Positions 41,784 to 49,430 of a DNA stretch of 49,578 nucleotides are shown here, one piece after another. A program made the translations under genes and the position numbers. The notes beneath the pieces are model-generated. The model did no database searches, was not told where the DNA came from, and saw only the letters and a program-made list of their open reading frames with translations. Within the stretch, counting starts at the first letter, position 1. Every line of letters begins with the position of its first letter. The DNA comes from BOG-1112 sp964635325 (GTDB lineage: Bacteria > Bdellovibrionota_B > Oligoflexia > Oligoflexales > Bog-1112). The stretch is taken from NCBI GenBank assembly GCA_964635325.1, contig CAZWOL010000015.1, positions 1 through 49,578 of the forward strand. Direction: 5' to 3'.

Positions 41784-43315
41784 GTTCAATTCGTAATGTT
41801 ACTACTCAGACCCTAAAACGTGAAATGACATCCTTCCAACTTCTTTTTATGTCTTTTACAGCAATTTTTGGCTCAGGTTGGTTGTTTGCTCCTATGTATG
41901 CAGCCCAAATTGCAGGTCCAGCTGCACTCGTTGCGTGGCTAGTGGGTGCTTTGATGTCAATCATCATTGGCATTAGTGTTGCTGAAGTAGTGGCTTTGTA
42001 TCCTAAGGCAGGTGGCCTAAATCAGATTGCCAAACTTACACACGGAGACTTTCTTTCCATTTGTGTAACAATCCTTAACTTACTTGTTTTTATTATATTA
42101 CCAGCTTTGGAAGTGCGTGCCATCCTTCAGTATCTTTCTTCATATACAGGATACTTGATGGTTGGAGAAGATATTAGTCTACTTGGCTATATCTTTGCGA
42201 TGGTGCTGCTTGCATTGATTACTCTCGTTAATATTTTTGGAGCAAGAACCACTGCAAATTTAAATGGAATGATGGTTGCTTTCAAAGTTGTGACACCACT
42301 CATGCTCATCGGGGCCTTTCTTTATGCTCTTTATACAACAGGTGGCTTAGATCATTCCCGTTTGTTTGAAGGAACACCCTCTCTTAGCTCCATACCTTGG
42401 AAGCAAGTTTTTCAAGCGATAGCAACGAGCGGTATCATATTCTCTTTCAACGGATTTACCCAAGCGACTTTATTTGCAGGTGAGGCCAAAGACCCACAAA
42501 AAGCAATACCCTTTGCTATTTTTGGGTCGCTAGTACTGACCTGTTTACTCTACCTTCTCTTGCAATATGTGTTTTTGATGGCTATCCCACAAAGTAGCTT
42601 GCTCAATGGATGGGCCAATCTAAGTTTTGCTGGTGATCAGGGGCCATTTGCTGGAATTGCTACAATACTTGGCCTTGGGTGGATTGTTAGTGTTGTCTAT
42701 TCTGATGCTATTTTTTCACCATTAGGTACGGCATTTTCCTATGCAAGTGCAGCACCACGACTCTTGTTTTTATTAGCAGAGAGCTCTGAGAAGTTGAGTC
42801 CATTGTTGCGTCTAAACCGCTTTGGTATTTCAACTCCGATGATCATTCTTTGTTTTGTTGCAGAGGCGTTTGCATTTTTCATGTTACCTAATCTCAAATC
42901 AATGATTGCGATTCTGGTAGCAGCTTTTGTTCTCTGTTACACGGTTGCACCCGCTAGTTTGCTGGTATTGCGTAAACAAAAAATTGATGTACAAAGGCCC
43001 TTTCAGATCAAAGCTGCTCCAGTCGTCTGTTTTTTTTCGATGTTATTCTCTAATCTAATGGTTTTTTCATGTGGTTGGGTCGCTCTGCGTAATTTGTTGG
43101 TTCTTACTCTTATTCTAGTAATCTTACAAGTTATGCTGAGTGGCAAATCAGTTATGACGAGTTTCAAGAGCAGTTTATGGTTTTTCTTGGAATTAGCTGG
43201 ACTAGTCTTGCTCTGTTACGCGAACCACATCAGTCCGCTAGATTTTCAGTGGGTTGTTGTAGCTGTAAGCGTGCTTAGTGGGCTTGTTCTGTGGATGTCT
43301 GGGCGAAAATTCTAG
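41780..43315 (+). CDS. APC family amino acid permease
   Basis: A 511-aa amino-acid/polyamine transporter with about twelve to fourteen hydrophobic segments. The start FMSFTAIFGSGWLFAPMYAA carries the unwound GSGW substrate-binding segment of membrane helix 1 found in APC transporters; helix 6 is around SGIIFSFNGFTQATLFAGEA. Its ATG overlaps the trpR stop by 4 bases, so both are made from one message, suggesting that it imports tryptophan or another aromatic amino acid and is shut off when it is plentiful. The 3' end overlaps the GrpB-type gene on the other strand by 41 bases. Confidence 0.9.
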   Translation: MSSIRNVTTQTLKREMTSFQLLFMSFTAIFGSGWLFAPMYAAQIAGPAALVAWLVGALMSIIIGISVAEVVALYPKAGGLNQIAKLTHGDFLSICVTILNLLVFIILPALEVRAILQYLSSYTGYLMVGEDISLLGYIFAMVLLALITLVNIFGARTTANLNGMMVAFKVVTPLMLIGAFLYALYTTGGLDHSRLFEGTPSLSSIPWKQVFQAIATSGIIFSFNGFTQATLFAGEAKDPQKAIPFAIFGSLVLTCLLYLLLQYVFLMAIPQSSLLNGWANLSFAGDQGPFAGIATILGLGWIVSVVYSDAIFSPLGTAFSYASAAPRLLFLLAESSEKLSPLLRLNRFGISTPMIILCFVAEAFAFFMLPNLKSMIAILVAAFVLCYTVAPASLLVLRKQKIDVQRPFQIKAAPVVCFFSMLFSNLMVFSCGWVALRNLLVLTLILVILQVMLSGKSVMTSFKSSLWFFLELAGLVLLCYANHISPLDFQWVVVAVSVLSGLVLWMSGRKF

Positions 43316-44096
43316 AATTGCGCCACTCTAGAGCTTGCCAATAGATCAAGTCTACTGCAGGATCCTTGATATGTGCGTATTCTCGTCTCGAAATCTTTAG
43401 CTTAGAAAGACGTTCTTTTAACTGCGAATATGCTGCAGCAATCTCTGGTCTGGCTCGTAGATAGTCACGAAAAACGATGGCATAGTCCCAGTTAGGATTG
43501 CAAATCTTACGTATATGCAGATTGATTTTTATACCGTCGATTGCACCGCTGCAAAATCGCTTCTCCCACTTTGAAGAAAGCTCTTCCGTTGGGCGTGAGG
43601 GAATATGGTCCTGAAGAAAGGATGGAGAGTATTTCAATCCAATAGCTTGGAGTTGGCTTATGATTTTCTGATCAGTTTCAAAGTCTTCAACTCCTAACTG
43701 CATATCTATAAGGTCTTTCGCAGCTAGGCCTGGAATTGATGTAGATCCAATGTGCTCAATGTTGTAACTTGATCCAAGTGCCTCGAGGATTTTTGTGCGA
43801 GCATAAGAGAAATGATGAATCCATTGGGGATTGTATCTAACTATTTGAACATTTTCTTCGTCAGATGCTATCTCTGTATCATCTATATGTGAAAAACGTT
43901 CAACTTCTTCTCCATGAGTTAAACGAATCTTTCCAAAAAACAGTGATTCGGGTCGAATCCAAGTTTTTGCAAGTGGGTTTGCATACTCAGCATCATAGAC
44001 AATAAAATTTTCTAGTGTCTCACTATGTTTGGCTAGTCCCCTGACTCGATAGTTTTGTCCTTTATAATGTCGATAAAGTCCTTCGATCTTTGGCAT
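43275..44096 (-). CDS. DUF1653-GrpB domain fusion protein
   Basis: 273 aa with two domains. Residues about 4-66 match DUF1653 (GLYRHYKGQNYRVRGLAKHS, then an IVYDAEY and WIRPESLFFGKI pattern). Residues about 83-255 are a GrpB/UPF0157 domain of the nucleotidyltransferase-like fold, marked by HIGSTSIPGLAAKDLIDMQ and the later INLHIRK and FRDYLRA. GrpB's biochemical role is unsettled. The two domains usually occur as separate proteins. Start ATG 44096. It appears to be the last gene of the ychJ-gst-sui1 group. Confidence 0.85.
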   Translation of the reverse strand: MPKIEGLYRHYKGQNYRVRGLAKHSETLENFIVYDAEYANPLAKTWIRPESLFFGKIRLTHGEEVERFSHIDDTEIASDEENVQIVRYNPQWIHHFSYARTKILEALGSSYNIEHIGSTSIPGLAAKDLIDMQLGVEDFETDQKIISQLQAIGLKYSPSFLQDHIPSRPTEELSSKWEKRFCSGAIDGIKINLHIRKICNPNWDYAIVFRDYLRARPEIAAAYSQLKERLSKLKISRREYAHIKDPAVDLIYWQALEWRNSRIFAQTSTEQAH

Positions 44097-44136
44097 CGCT
44101 ATTTCCTGATGGTGTTGCAGAATTTATGTCTAAACC

Positions 44137-44502
44137 CTAATTTTTTACTCGAATACCACTCTTTGCTAAAAGCAAACGAAGCTTTTCACGCTGATCCCCC
44201 TGTATCTCGATAAACCCAGCTCGCTTAGCATCCGTCCCTTGTGTGCCTCCAGCTCCACATTTTTGTTTGAGAGTTGCTAAAAGATCTCGCAAAAAAGATT
44301 CGCTTGCTGGTAAGCGAGAAATAACAGTAACAGTTTTTCCAGAGCGTCCGCTCTTTTCGATGCTTAGCACAGCTTGGATCTTGCTAGTGTCTACTTCCAC
44401 ATCTTGTGCACATTGACATTCCAGTAACTTTTGTCCACATTTTTGACACTTAGTATTTGTTTTTGAATCCGTCGAATAAGCTAGAGAATTTTTATTAGAC
44501 AT
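44137..44502 (-). CDS. SUI1/YciH family translation factor with zinc-ribbon-like N-terminus
   Basis: 121 aa. Residues about 55-120 form the SUI1 (eIF1) fold: GKTVTVISRLPAS, the family-typical LKQKCGAGGTQG, and IEIQGDQREKLRLLL, as in E. coli YciH, which affects start-codon fidelity. Residues about 18-30 contain CxxC-N6-CxC (CQKCG and CQC), a probable zinc site. Start is ATG 44502 with AGGAAG upstream; the long upstream extension of this frame lies over the gst gene and is not coding. It follows gst by 20 bases. Confidence 0.9.
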   Translation of the reverse strand: MSNKNSLAYSTDSKTNTKCQKCGQKLLECQCAQDVEVDTSKIQAVLSIEKSGRSGKTVTVISRLPASESFLRDLLATLKQKCGAGGTQGTDAKRAGFIEIQGDQREKLRLLLAKSGIRVKN

Positions 44503-44522
44503 GAACTTCCTATAGATGATTT

Positions 44523-45167
44523 TCAGCGCTGCATCGCTCGAATAAAAGATGGTCTTGATAGCAATCCGTCTAACCATATCTGGATATTTGTATATTGATC
44601 GAGTCCTGGCAAGGCATCTTGGATGGCCCAGAACTGTCGGGCAAACGGAAAGAGATGTAAGTCGGCAAGTGTGAGTTGATTTTGAACTAAAAACGTACTG
44701 TTCTGTAGAGCTAGGTCCCACTTAGAGAGATGTTGATGAAGCCGAGAGATAAGATCATTTGTTTCTCCATCAGCCAATATTGAACGCTTATATTTGAATA
44801 GATCCAAATCTGGTTTGAAAATGGAGTCACACCAGTAGGTCCAAAGACGTATATGCATTCGTGCTATAGGATCCTTCGGCATCAATGGATTTTGTTTGAA
44901 GGTTTCATCAAGGTATTCAGTGATTATACTCGACTGATATATGATTTGTTTCTCAGTCGAGATTTGATGAACCAGAAGTGGAACTTTAGCTTGAGGGTGA
45001 AGCGATTTTAGCTCTTCGGAGAGATTTTTCAAATTTTCTTCTTTAAGAGTGTAAGAAATATTTTTTTCTTCTAAAACCATCCTTACGCGTATTGCAAATG
45101 GGCACCTACGAAAAGAAAATAAAGTGATCTCATGGTTTTGCATCGAGATTTCGTCTGTATGTTGCAT
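44523..45167 (-). CDS. Glutathione S-transferase family protein
   Basis: 214 aa. The N-terminal thioredoxin-like domain (10-90) starts with ITLFSFRRCPFAIRVRMVL, with a Cys22-Pro-Phe-Ala site like glutaredoxins and omega/stringent-starvation-type GSTs, and the cis-Pro motif AKVPLLV with SSIITEYLD downstream binding glutathione. Residues about 95-205 are the helical C-terminal domain, with LTLADLHLFPF. AAGGA lies eight bases before the ATG. It sits between ychJ and the SUI1 gene. Thiol transfer or detoxification is likely, but the substrate is unknown. Confidence 0.9.
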   Translation of the reverse strand: MQHTDEISMQNHEITLFSFRRCPFAIRVRMVLEEKNISYTLKEENLKNLSEELKSLHPQAKVPLLVHQISTEKQIIYQSSIITEYLDETFKQNPLMPKDPIARMHIRLWTYWCDSIFKPDLDLFKYKRSILADGETNDLISRLHQHLSKWDLALQNSTFLVQNQLTLADLHLFPFARQFWAIQDALPGLDQYTNIQIWLDGLLSRPSFIRAMQR

Positions 45168-45214
45168 TTTTATAGTCCTTGCCTGTTGCGTTCAACAGAC
45201 TATAAGGTTCTAAA

Positions 45215-45691
45215 CTATTTTCTTCGACCAGCGAAATGGCAATGTTTGAATTTCTCTCCACTTCCACAAGGACATGGAGCTTTCATCGAAATCTTCTCAG
45301 GTGGCTGGTCTTCGTTCTCAAATTCCCCAGAATGATAGAGCCATTCTCCATTTATTTTTACAAAATCGCTGAGCTCATGCACAGTTTCAATGCCTCTCTC
45401 AGAGATAAACTTGGCAATGAATTCAACTTCACCTTCATCATCAGTGCTGTCGCTATCGATAATTTCCAAATGAATCCAATCTAAAGGTTCTTCTTCACTC
45501 AAATCTGGAAGTGTATCAGGGTGCCATGTTTTTTTGAGATAGCTAGTCTTGTTGAGAGCAAACGCTGTATAGCGGCTTCGCATGAGCGTGACAGGGTCTG
45601 GGGCAAGAGTTCCGTCTTCGATGTATACTTTACAGCAGCTGTTATAAGTGAGTTGCGAACCACATGGGCAGGTGGTGGATTTGGGGACCAT
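45215..45691 (-). CDS. YchJ family protein with two SEC-C motifs
   Basis: 158 aa with a SEC-C zinc motif at each end: CPCGSQLTYNSCC (8-20) and CPCGSGEKFKHCH (140-152). Between them is the NTF2-like YchJ domain (about 30-135), with the SRYTAFALNKTSYLKKTWHP stretch typical of the family and the LEIIDSDSTDDEGEVEFIA strand pair. The cellular role is not established. Start ATG 45691. It is probably the first gene of a minus-strand operon with gst, the SUI1 gene and the GrpB fusion (gaps of 47, 20 and 40 bases). Confidence 0.9.
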   Translation of the reverse strand: MVPKSTTCPCGSQLTYNSCCKVYIEDGTLAPDPVTLMRSRYTAFALNKTSYLKKTWHPDTLPDLSEEEPLDWIHLEIIDSDSTDDEGEVEFIAKFISERGIETVHELSDFVKINGEWLYHSGEFENEDQPPEKISMKAPCPCGSGEKFKHCHFAGRRK

Positions 45692-45770
45692 GATTTGAGA
45701 CCTTCATTTTTCATATTTAAATCTGATCTATATCAGATTTTTAGCGAAGGTCCTACTCTTTATCAGAGGG

Positions 45771-46274
45771 TTAGAGTTCGGGGTTTTGCAAGGTGCATGT
45801 GAAGCGAATGGTGCCACCCATATGTTCCCCTGATTTGAAGATATAGTATGCTTTGAAACTCTCTCGGTTTGTCTTTTTTTCTAAAAGAAGGTTTCCATCC
45901 ATAGCCCCCTCTGTGCTTCCATTTGTGTCAGTCGCATCAAGGTGGGGAAATTGAGAACAGTTCTTATATTTCGTGGTTCGGTAGCTTGGATTTTCATCAA
46001 GAGATCGAATTTTGAATATTCCGACATGAGAATTTTGCTCATCTTCCGGATTTGTTCTAACGAATCCTTCAATATTTTCGATACGTCTCTTACCAGCTAA
46101 ACCTTCTGTTTCAATAAAGCTAAGACTTGCTGTGACGTTTTCTTTTACAGGCCTAATAGAACCTTTTTTGAAAAGATTATTTCCCTCAGATGTACAAACT
46201 ATTTTGCCGTTGCTAAAAGCCGAAAGAGATGAAAAAGTTAGCATTGTAGCAAAACTTAGATGCAGTTTTCGCAT
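45771..46274 (-). CDS. Hypothetical exported protein, 167 aa
   Basis: A signal peptide is visible (MRKLHLSF, hydrophobic 7-20, cut likely after SAFS). The mature part looks beta-rich and contains three Cys (KIVCTS, KNCSQ, FTCTL), of which the first and last could pair. No lipobox. No family recognised. It stands alone between ychJ and csaA, 87 bases before the end of csaA on the same strand. Confidence 0.7.
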   Translation of the reverse strand: MRKLHLSFATMLTFSSLSAFSNGKIVCTSEGNNLFKKGSIRPVKENVTASLSFIETEGLAGKRRIENIEGFVRTNPEDEQNSHVGIFKIRSLDENPSYRTTKYKNCSQFPHLDATDTNGSTEGAMDGNLLLEKKTNRESFKAYYIFKSGEHMGGTIRFTCTLQNPEL

Positions 46275-46361
46275 TTTTTCTCCGGACTATTTAATGAATC
46301 TTTAGGTGACTTAATCTTAGCAGGCGATTTGTTATCATTTGATAAAAATAGTCTGGTCAAA

Positions 46362-46694
46362 CTAGCACAGACGAGTTCCAACAAGTGTTGATGGTTCGTA
46401 AGTTATGAGGTGTACTCGACCATTGTCGTCCGGTAGACCAAGAATCAAAAATTCTGATATGAAACCTGCAATGTTTCTTGGGCTAAGATTAACAACTCCA
46501 AGTACGGTTCGTCCTATAAGTTCCTCAAGCTGGTAGTTTGTCTTGATTTGAGCAGAGGTCTTTTTTATTCCAATTTGCTGCCCGAAATCGACCCAAACTT
46601 TGTAAGCCGGGTTGCGTGCTCGGACAAAGTCTTCAGCACGTACAATTTTTCCAGCTCGAATGTCTACTTTTGCAAAATCTTGGTATTCAATCAT
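46362..46694 (-). CDS. csaA: CsaA-like tRNA-binding-domain protein
   Basis: A 110-aa single-domain protein of the CsaA family, dimeric, with an OB-fold like that of the tRNA-binding domain of methionyl-tRNA synthetase; CsaA acts as an export chaperone in Bacillus. The family features FAKVDIRAGKIVRAEDF, LGVVNLSPRNIAGF and SEFLILG are present. I use ATG 46694, six bases after GGGAG; the upstream ATG (46700) directly follows it and is too close. Divergent from the TrmB-family gene. Confidence 0.93.
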   Translation of the reverse strand: MIEYQDFAKVDIRAGKIVRAEDFVRARNPAYKVWVDFGQQIGIKKTSAQIKTNYQLEELIGRTVLGVVNLSPRNIAGFISEFLILGLPDDNGRVHLITYEPSTLVGTRLC

Positions 46695-46735
46695 TAGCAT
46701 CTCCCGTTAGTATGAATTGACGTAGTATAAGGTAA

Positions 46736-46751
46736 TTGAATATATATTCAA
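46736..46751. promoter_or_regulatory. Perfect 16-bp palindrome between csaA and trmB-like gene
   Basis: TTGAATATATATTCAA is perfectly symmetric and lies 42 bases upstream of csaA and 37 bases upstream of the TrmB-family start. This is a good place for an operator; a TrmB-family regulator is encoded next to it. The binding factor is inferred. Confidence 0.5.
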
Positions 46752-46788
46752 TATTCGCAGATTTATTATTGTCATTCGAGATTGACAA

Positions 46789-47571
46789 ATGAATATTACT
46801 CAACTTATCTCTGATCTTAAAGCGTTGGACCTGGATGAAAAAGCTACAGCGGTATTGGCAACGCTGTTTCTAACTGGGACGCGTCCAGTCACGCAAATCG
46901 CAGAAAATACGGATCTCAAACGTCCCCATGTATATAACATTCTCCGGGCTTTGCAGGAGCGTGGTCTTGCTTTCGCTATAAAGAAAAACGGTATCCTGCA
47001 CTATGGGCCCCCACGAGTGCAAGATCTCAGTGATTTTTTGCAACGTAAAAAAGTCGAGATCGAGCGTGCTAACGATCGTTTGGAAGTGATTCGTCCCTTA
47101 CTCGAAAACTTGGTCCGCCTCAAAGGAAGAAAACCACAAATTCGATTTTTTTGGGGCATTGATGGCCTCTTGTCTATATATAAGGAGACTTTGACGGTTA
47201 GAGATTCGGTGATCTACGGCATTTGCGATTTTGCTCGTGTTTTTCCTAAGGAAGCAGATCCCTATCTCAATCGGTGGATGTGGCAATATGCCAAAGATCG
47301 GGCTGCAGCAGGCATTTTGTATCAGGGGATTGTGAATAGATCTCCTATTAGTGATCAGGCTTTTGCATTAAGCAAAGAACAAAAGCGCCATCTAAAAGTG
47401 GTAGAAAATGTACTTTTTCCTCTCGAGATTAACATCTTTGATGAGCGGGTAGCTTTGATGTCGAGTGCCCAGCAGTTTATGGGAATTATTATCGAAGATG
47501 TCGAAATTTCTACAATGATACGGCAGATTCATCAGCTGCTGTGGGCAGTGCTCCCGGATTATGATTTGTGA
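46789..47571 (+). CDS. TrmB family transcriptional regulator
   Basis: 260 aa. Residues about 15-80 form a winged helix of the TrmB family, with TRPVTQIAENTDLKRPHVYN as helix-turn-helix and the following ILRALQERGLAFAI recognition and wing. A coiled helix at about 85-110 precedes a phospholipase D-like sensor domain (120-260) with no catalytic motif. Sensors of this type bind small ligands, often sugars in archaea. The perfect palindrome upstream may be its own site. The end overlaps slightly the frame of the next gene. Confidence 0.85.
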   Translation: MNITQLISDLKALDLDEKATAVLATLFLTGTRPVTQIAENTDLKRPHVYNILRALQERGLAFAIKKNGILHYGPPRVQDLSDFLQRKKVEIERANDRLEVIRPLLENLVRLKGRKPQIRFFWGIDGLLSIYKETLTVRDSVIYGICDFARVFPKEADPYLNRWMWQYAKDRAAAGILYQGIVNRSPISDQAFALSKEQKRHLKVVENVLFPLEINIFDERVALMSSAQQFMGIIIEDVEISTMIRQIHQLLWAVLPDYDL

Positions 47572-47596
47572 ATCTTTTATGGAAGGAATGATCTGT

Positions 47597-48088
47597 ATGT
47601 TTTCTACAGCCTTACGATTTGGTGTGATTGTAGTTGTTGCTTGGTCTTTGACCTCATGTTGTAGTGCTTTGAAACAAAATAGTGCTTCTGAATTCATAAC
47701 TCTAAAATCCAAAGAATTTGTAGATCTTCCAGACCTTGGTTTACGTTCTTTACCTGCTCGTATTGATACGGGAGCAAAAATCTCGGCATTGCATGCAACA
47801 CATATCGAGTATTTCTATAAGAAAAATGTTGTATGGGTAAGGTTTAATACAAAAAACTCTTGGTATGAGCAGCCATTGCTTCGTAAGGCTAAAGTTAAGG
47901 GAACCTGTGGAGAATCCAGTATGCGGGCCGTAATTCGTACAAATGTAACAATCGGATCGTTTACTCGTCAGATAGAGATTACTCTTGTTGATCGTAGTCA
48001 GATGAGCCATCCTTTTTTGCTTGGACGTGAAGCAATGCATTCTAATATTTTGGTCAATCCAGGTGCTTCTTTGGAAGAAGATGAATAG
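47597..48088 (+). CDS. Retropepsin-like (RimK-associated, PF05618-type) lipoprotein
   Basis: 163 aa. Residues 7-20 are hydrophobic and lead to lipobox LTSC (Cys21), so it is lipid-anchored. The body starts with FVDLPDLGLRSLPARIDTGA, and ARIDTGAKISALHA (Asp57) is the catalytic-type aspartate motif of the retropepsin-like family once called ATP-dependent zinc proteases, often found near RimK-type ligases. FLLGREAM near the end is the second conserved strand. ATG 47597 is chosen since GGAAGGA lies 10 bases before it. The gene follows the TrmB-type regulator by 25 bases and may share its transcript. Confidence 0.85.
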   Translation: MFSTALRFGVIVVVAWSLTSCCSALKQNSASEFITLKSKEFVDLPDLGLRSLPARIDTGAKISALHATHIEYFYKKNVVWVRFNTKNSWYEQPLLRKAKVKGTCGESSMRAVIRTNVTIGSFTRQIEITLVDRSQMSHPFLLGREAMHSNILVNPGASLEEDE

Positions 48089-48167
48089 TAGATTCGAGAT
48101 AATTGTTATGTGAAGATCGGATCGATCAAATACATGTAAGCTTGCAGGTATTTTTGGAATATTTTCC

Positions 48168-49430
48168 TTAGCCTTCCGAATGTTTGTTTGCTAAGTCGCG
48201 ATATAACGACTCTGGCATTATTTGTTGGCCAATGCCATAAGCGACATATGCTGAGATCATAAACGGAATTGCAAAGGCGCTTTCATCGGTCATTTCCATA
48301 ACAATGATTGTCGCAGTTAGAGGGGCATGTATTGCTCCAGAAAAAAAAGCAACCATGCCGAATAAGCCACAAGCTTTAAAGTTTGCAAATCCAAAGAGCT
48401 TGGCTAGTGCCATTCCTACCCCGGCTCCAATCGATAAGCTTGGGGAGAAAATTCCTCCTGCCATTCCTGATAAATAGGAAAATGCAGTCGTTAAGATTTT
48501 ATAAAATGGAAACATGAGACTGACTTGATCTAAAGAGTGAGCATCCATAAGCTTCTTTGTTACTTCATATCCAGAACCAGAAGTGTCTCCGTAGGTGAAG
48601 TAGCCAAGTAGTGAACATATTGTTCCGGTGGCTAGTGAGCGTTTAATCCAATGGTAAGGGAGTTTTGTTAGAGATGGTTGGGTGAGTATTTTTGAAAATA
48701 CACCACCTAAAAATCCACCAACAATACCAATCAATAGAGCCTGTCCTAGAAGTATTGGGAGTGTAGATTTTATCGTTGCTGGATGACCAAAATATAAGTA
48801 GTTCCCACTCAGTCCTTGTGCTGCCATACCAGAGATGATTATCGCAAGCATAACCATTTTTTTTAACGAACCTAGATTTCCGCTTGCGAGCTCCTCTATA
48901 GCAAATGCGACCCCTGCTATAGGAGTGTTGAAAGCTGCAGCAACTCCAGCTGCAGATCCAGCGATTAAGAATGTTCTAAGGTCTATCTGAGGTGCAAAGC
49001 GACGCATTTTGTCACCTACTAAGACAAAAACTGCTGCAGAAATTTGTACCGTAGGGCCTTCTCGACCGATTGAAGCACCTCCTAATATTCCTATTGCTGA
49101 TGAAAAAACCTTTATCACAGCAGTCTTTGTAGAAACTAGCGGGCTTCTCCATCTTTTTGATGTATCAGAAAACTGGTCTGCTTTATCTAGGAGAATGAGA
49201 ATTTGAGGAATGCCGCTACCTTTTGCGTCAGGAGCAAATCTTTTGACAAGCCATACTGCAATCAAAAAGAAAAGTGGAGTCGAGAGTGATACTGCGATTG
49301 GATAGCGTAAAAAGAAGGAGAAATATTCATTCTGCAAAAATCCAATAAGCTGAGCAAAAATAACCGCAATGAGGCCGACGATACTGGCTGCGATCCATAT
49401 TATGAGAGAGCGTAAAATCGATTTATTCAA
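48168..49430 (-). CDS. ClC family chloride channel/exchanger
   Basis: A 420-aa ClC protein with about ten or more membrane helices. The selectivity motifs GSGIP (71-75), GREGP (122-126, gating Glu124) and GGIFSPS are intact. The position of the internal proton glutamate is Glu180 (AFAIEELAS). Having both glutamates suggests proton-coupled chloride exchange rather than a channel, by analogy with the E. coli protein. No regulatory CBS domains follow. The start is TTG 49430, preceded by a GGGGGGA ribosome site. Used in acid or ion stress in other bacteria; its role here is unknown. Confidence 0.92.
   Translation of the reverse strand: MNKSILRSLIIWIAASIVGLIAVIFAQLIGFLQNEYFSFFLRYPIAVSLSTPLFFLIAVWLVKRFAPDAKGSGIPQILILLDKADQFSDTSKRWRSPLVSTKTAVIKVFSSAIGILGGASIGREGPTVQISAAVFVLVGDKMRRFAPQIDLRTFLIAGSAAGVAAAFNTPIAGVAFAIEELASGNLGSLKKMVMLAIIISGMAAQGLSGNYLYFGHPATIKSTLPILLGQALLIGIVGGFLGGVFSKILTQPSLTKLPYHWIKRSLATGTICSLLGYFTYGDTSGSGYEVTKKLMDAHSLDQVSLMFPFYKILTTAFSYLSGMAGGIFSPSLSIGAGVGMALAKLFGFANFKACGLFGMVAFFSGAIHAPLTATIIVMEMTDESAFAIPFMISAYVAYGIGQQIMPESLYRDLANKHSEG

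Noticed and set aside
44503..44721. N-terminal extension of the SUI1 protein
   Set aside because: It overlaps gst in another frame; a good ATG with a ribosome site follows the gst stop.
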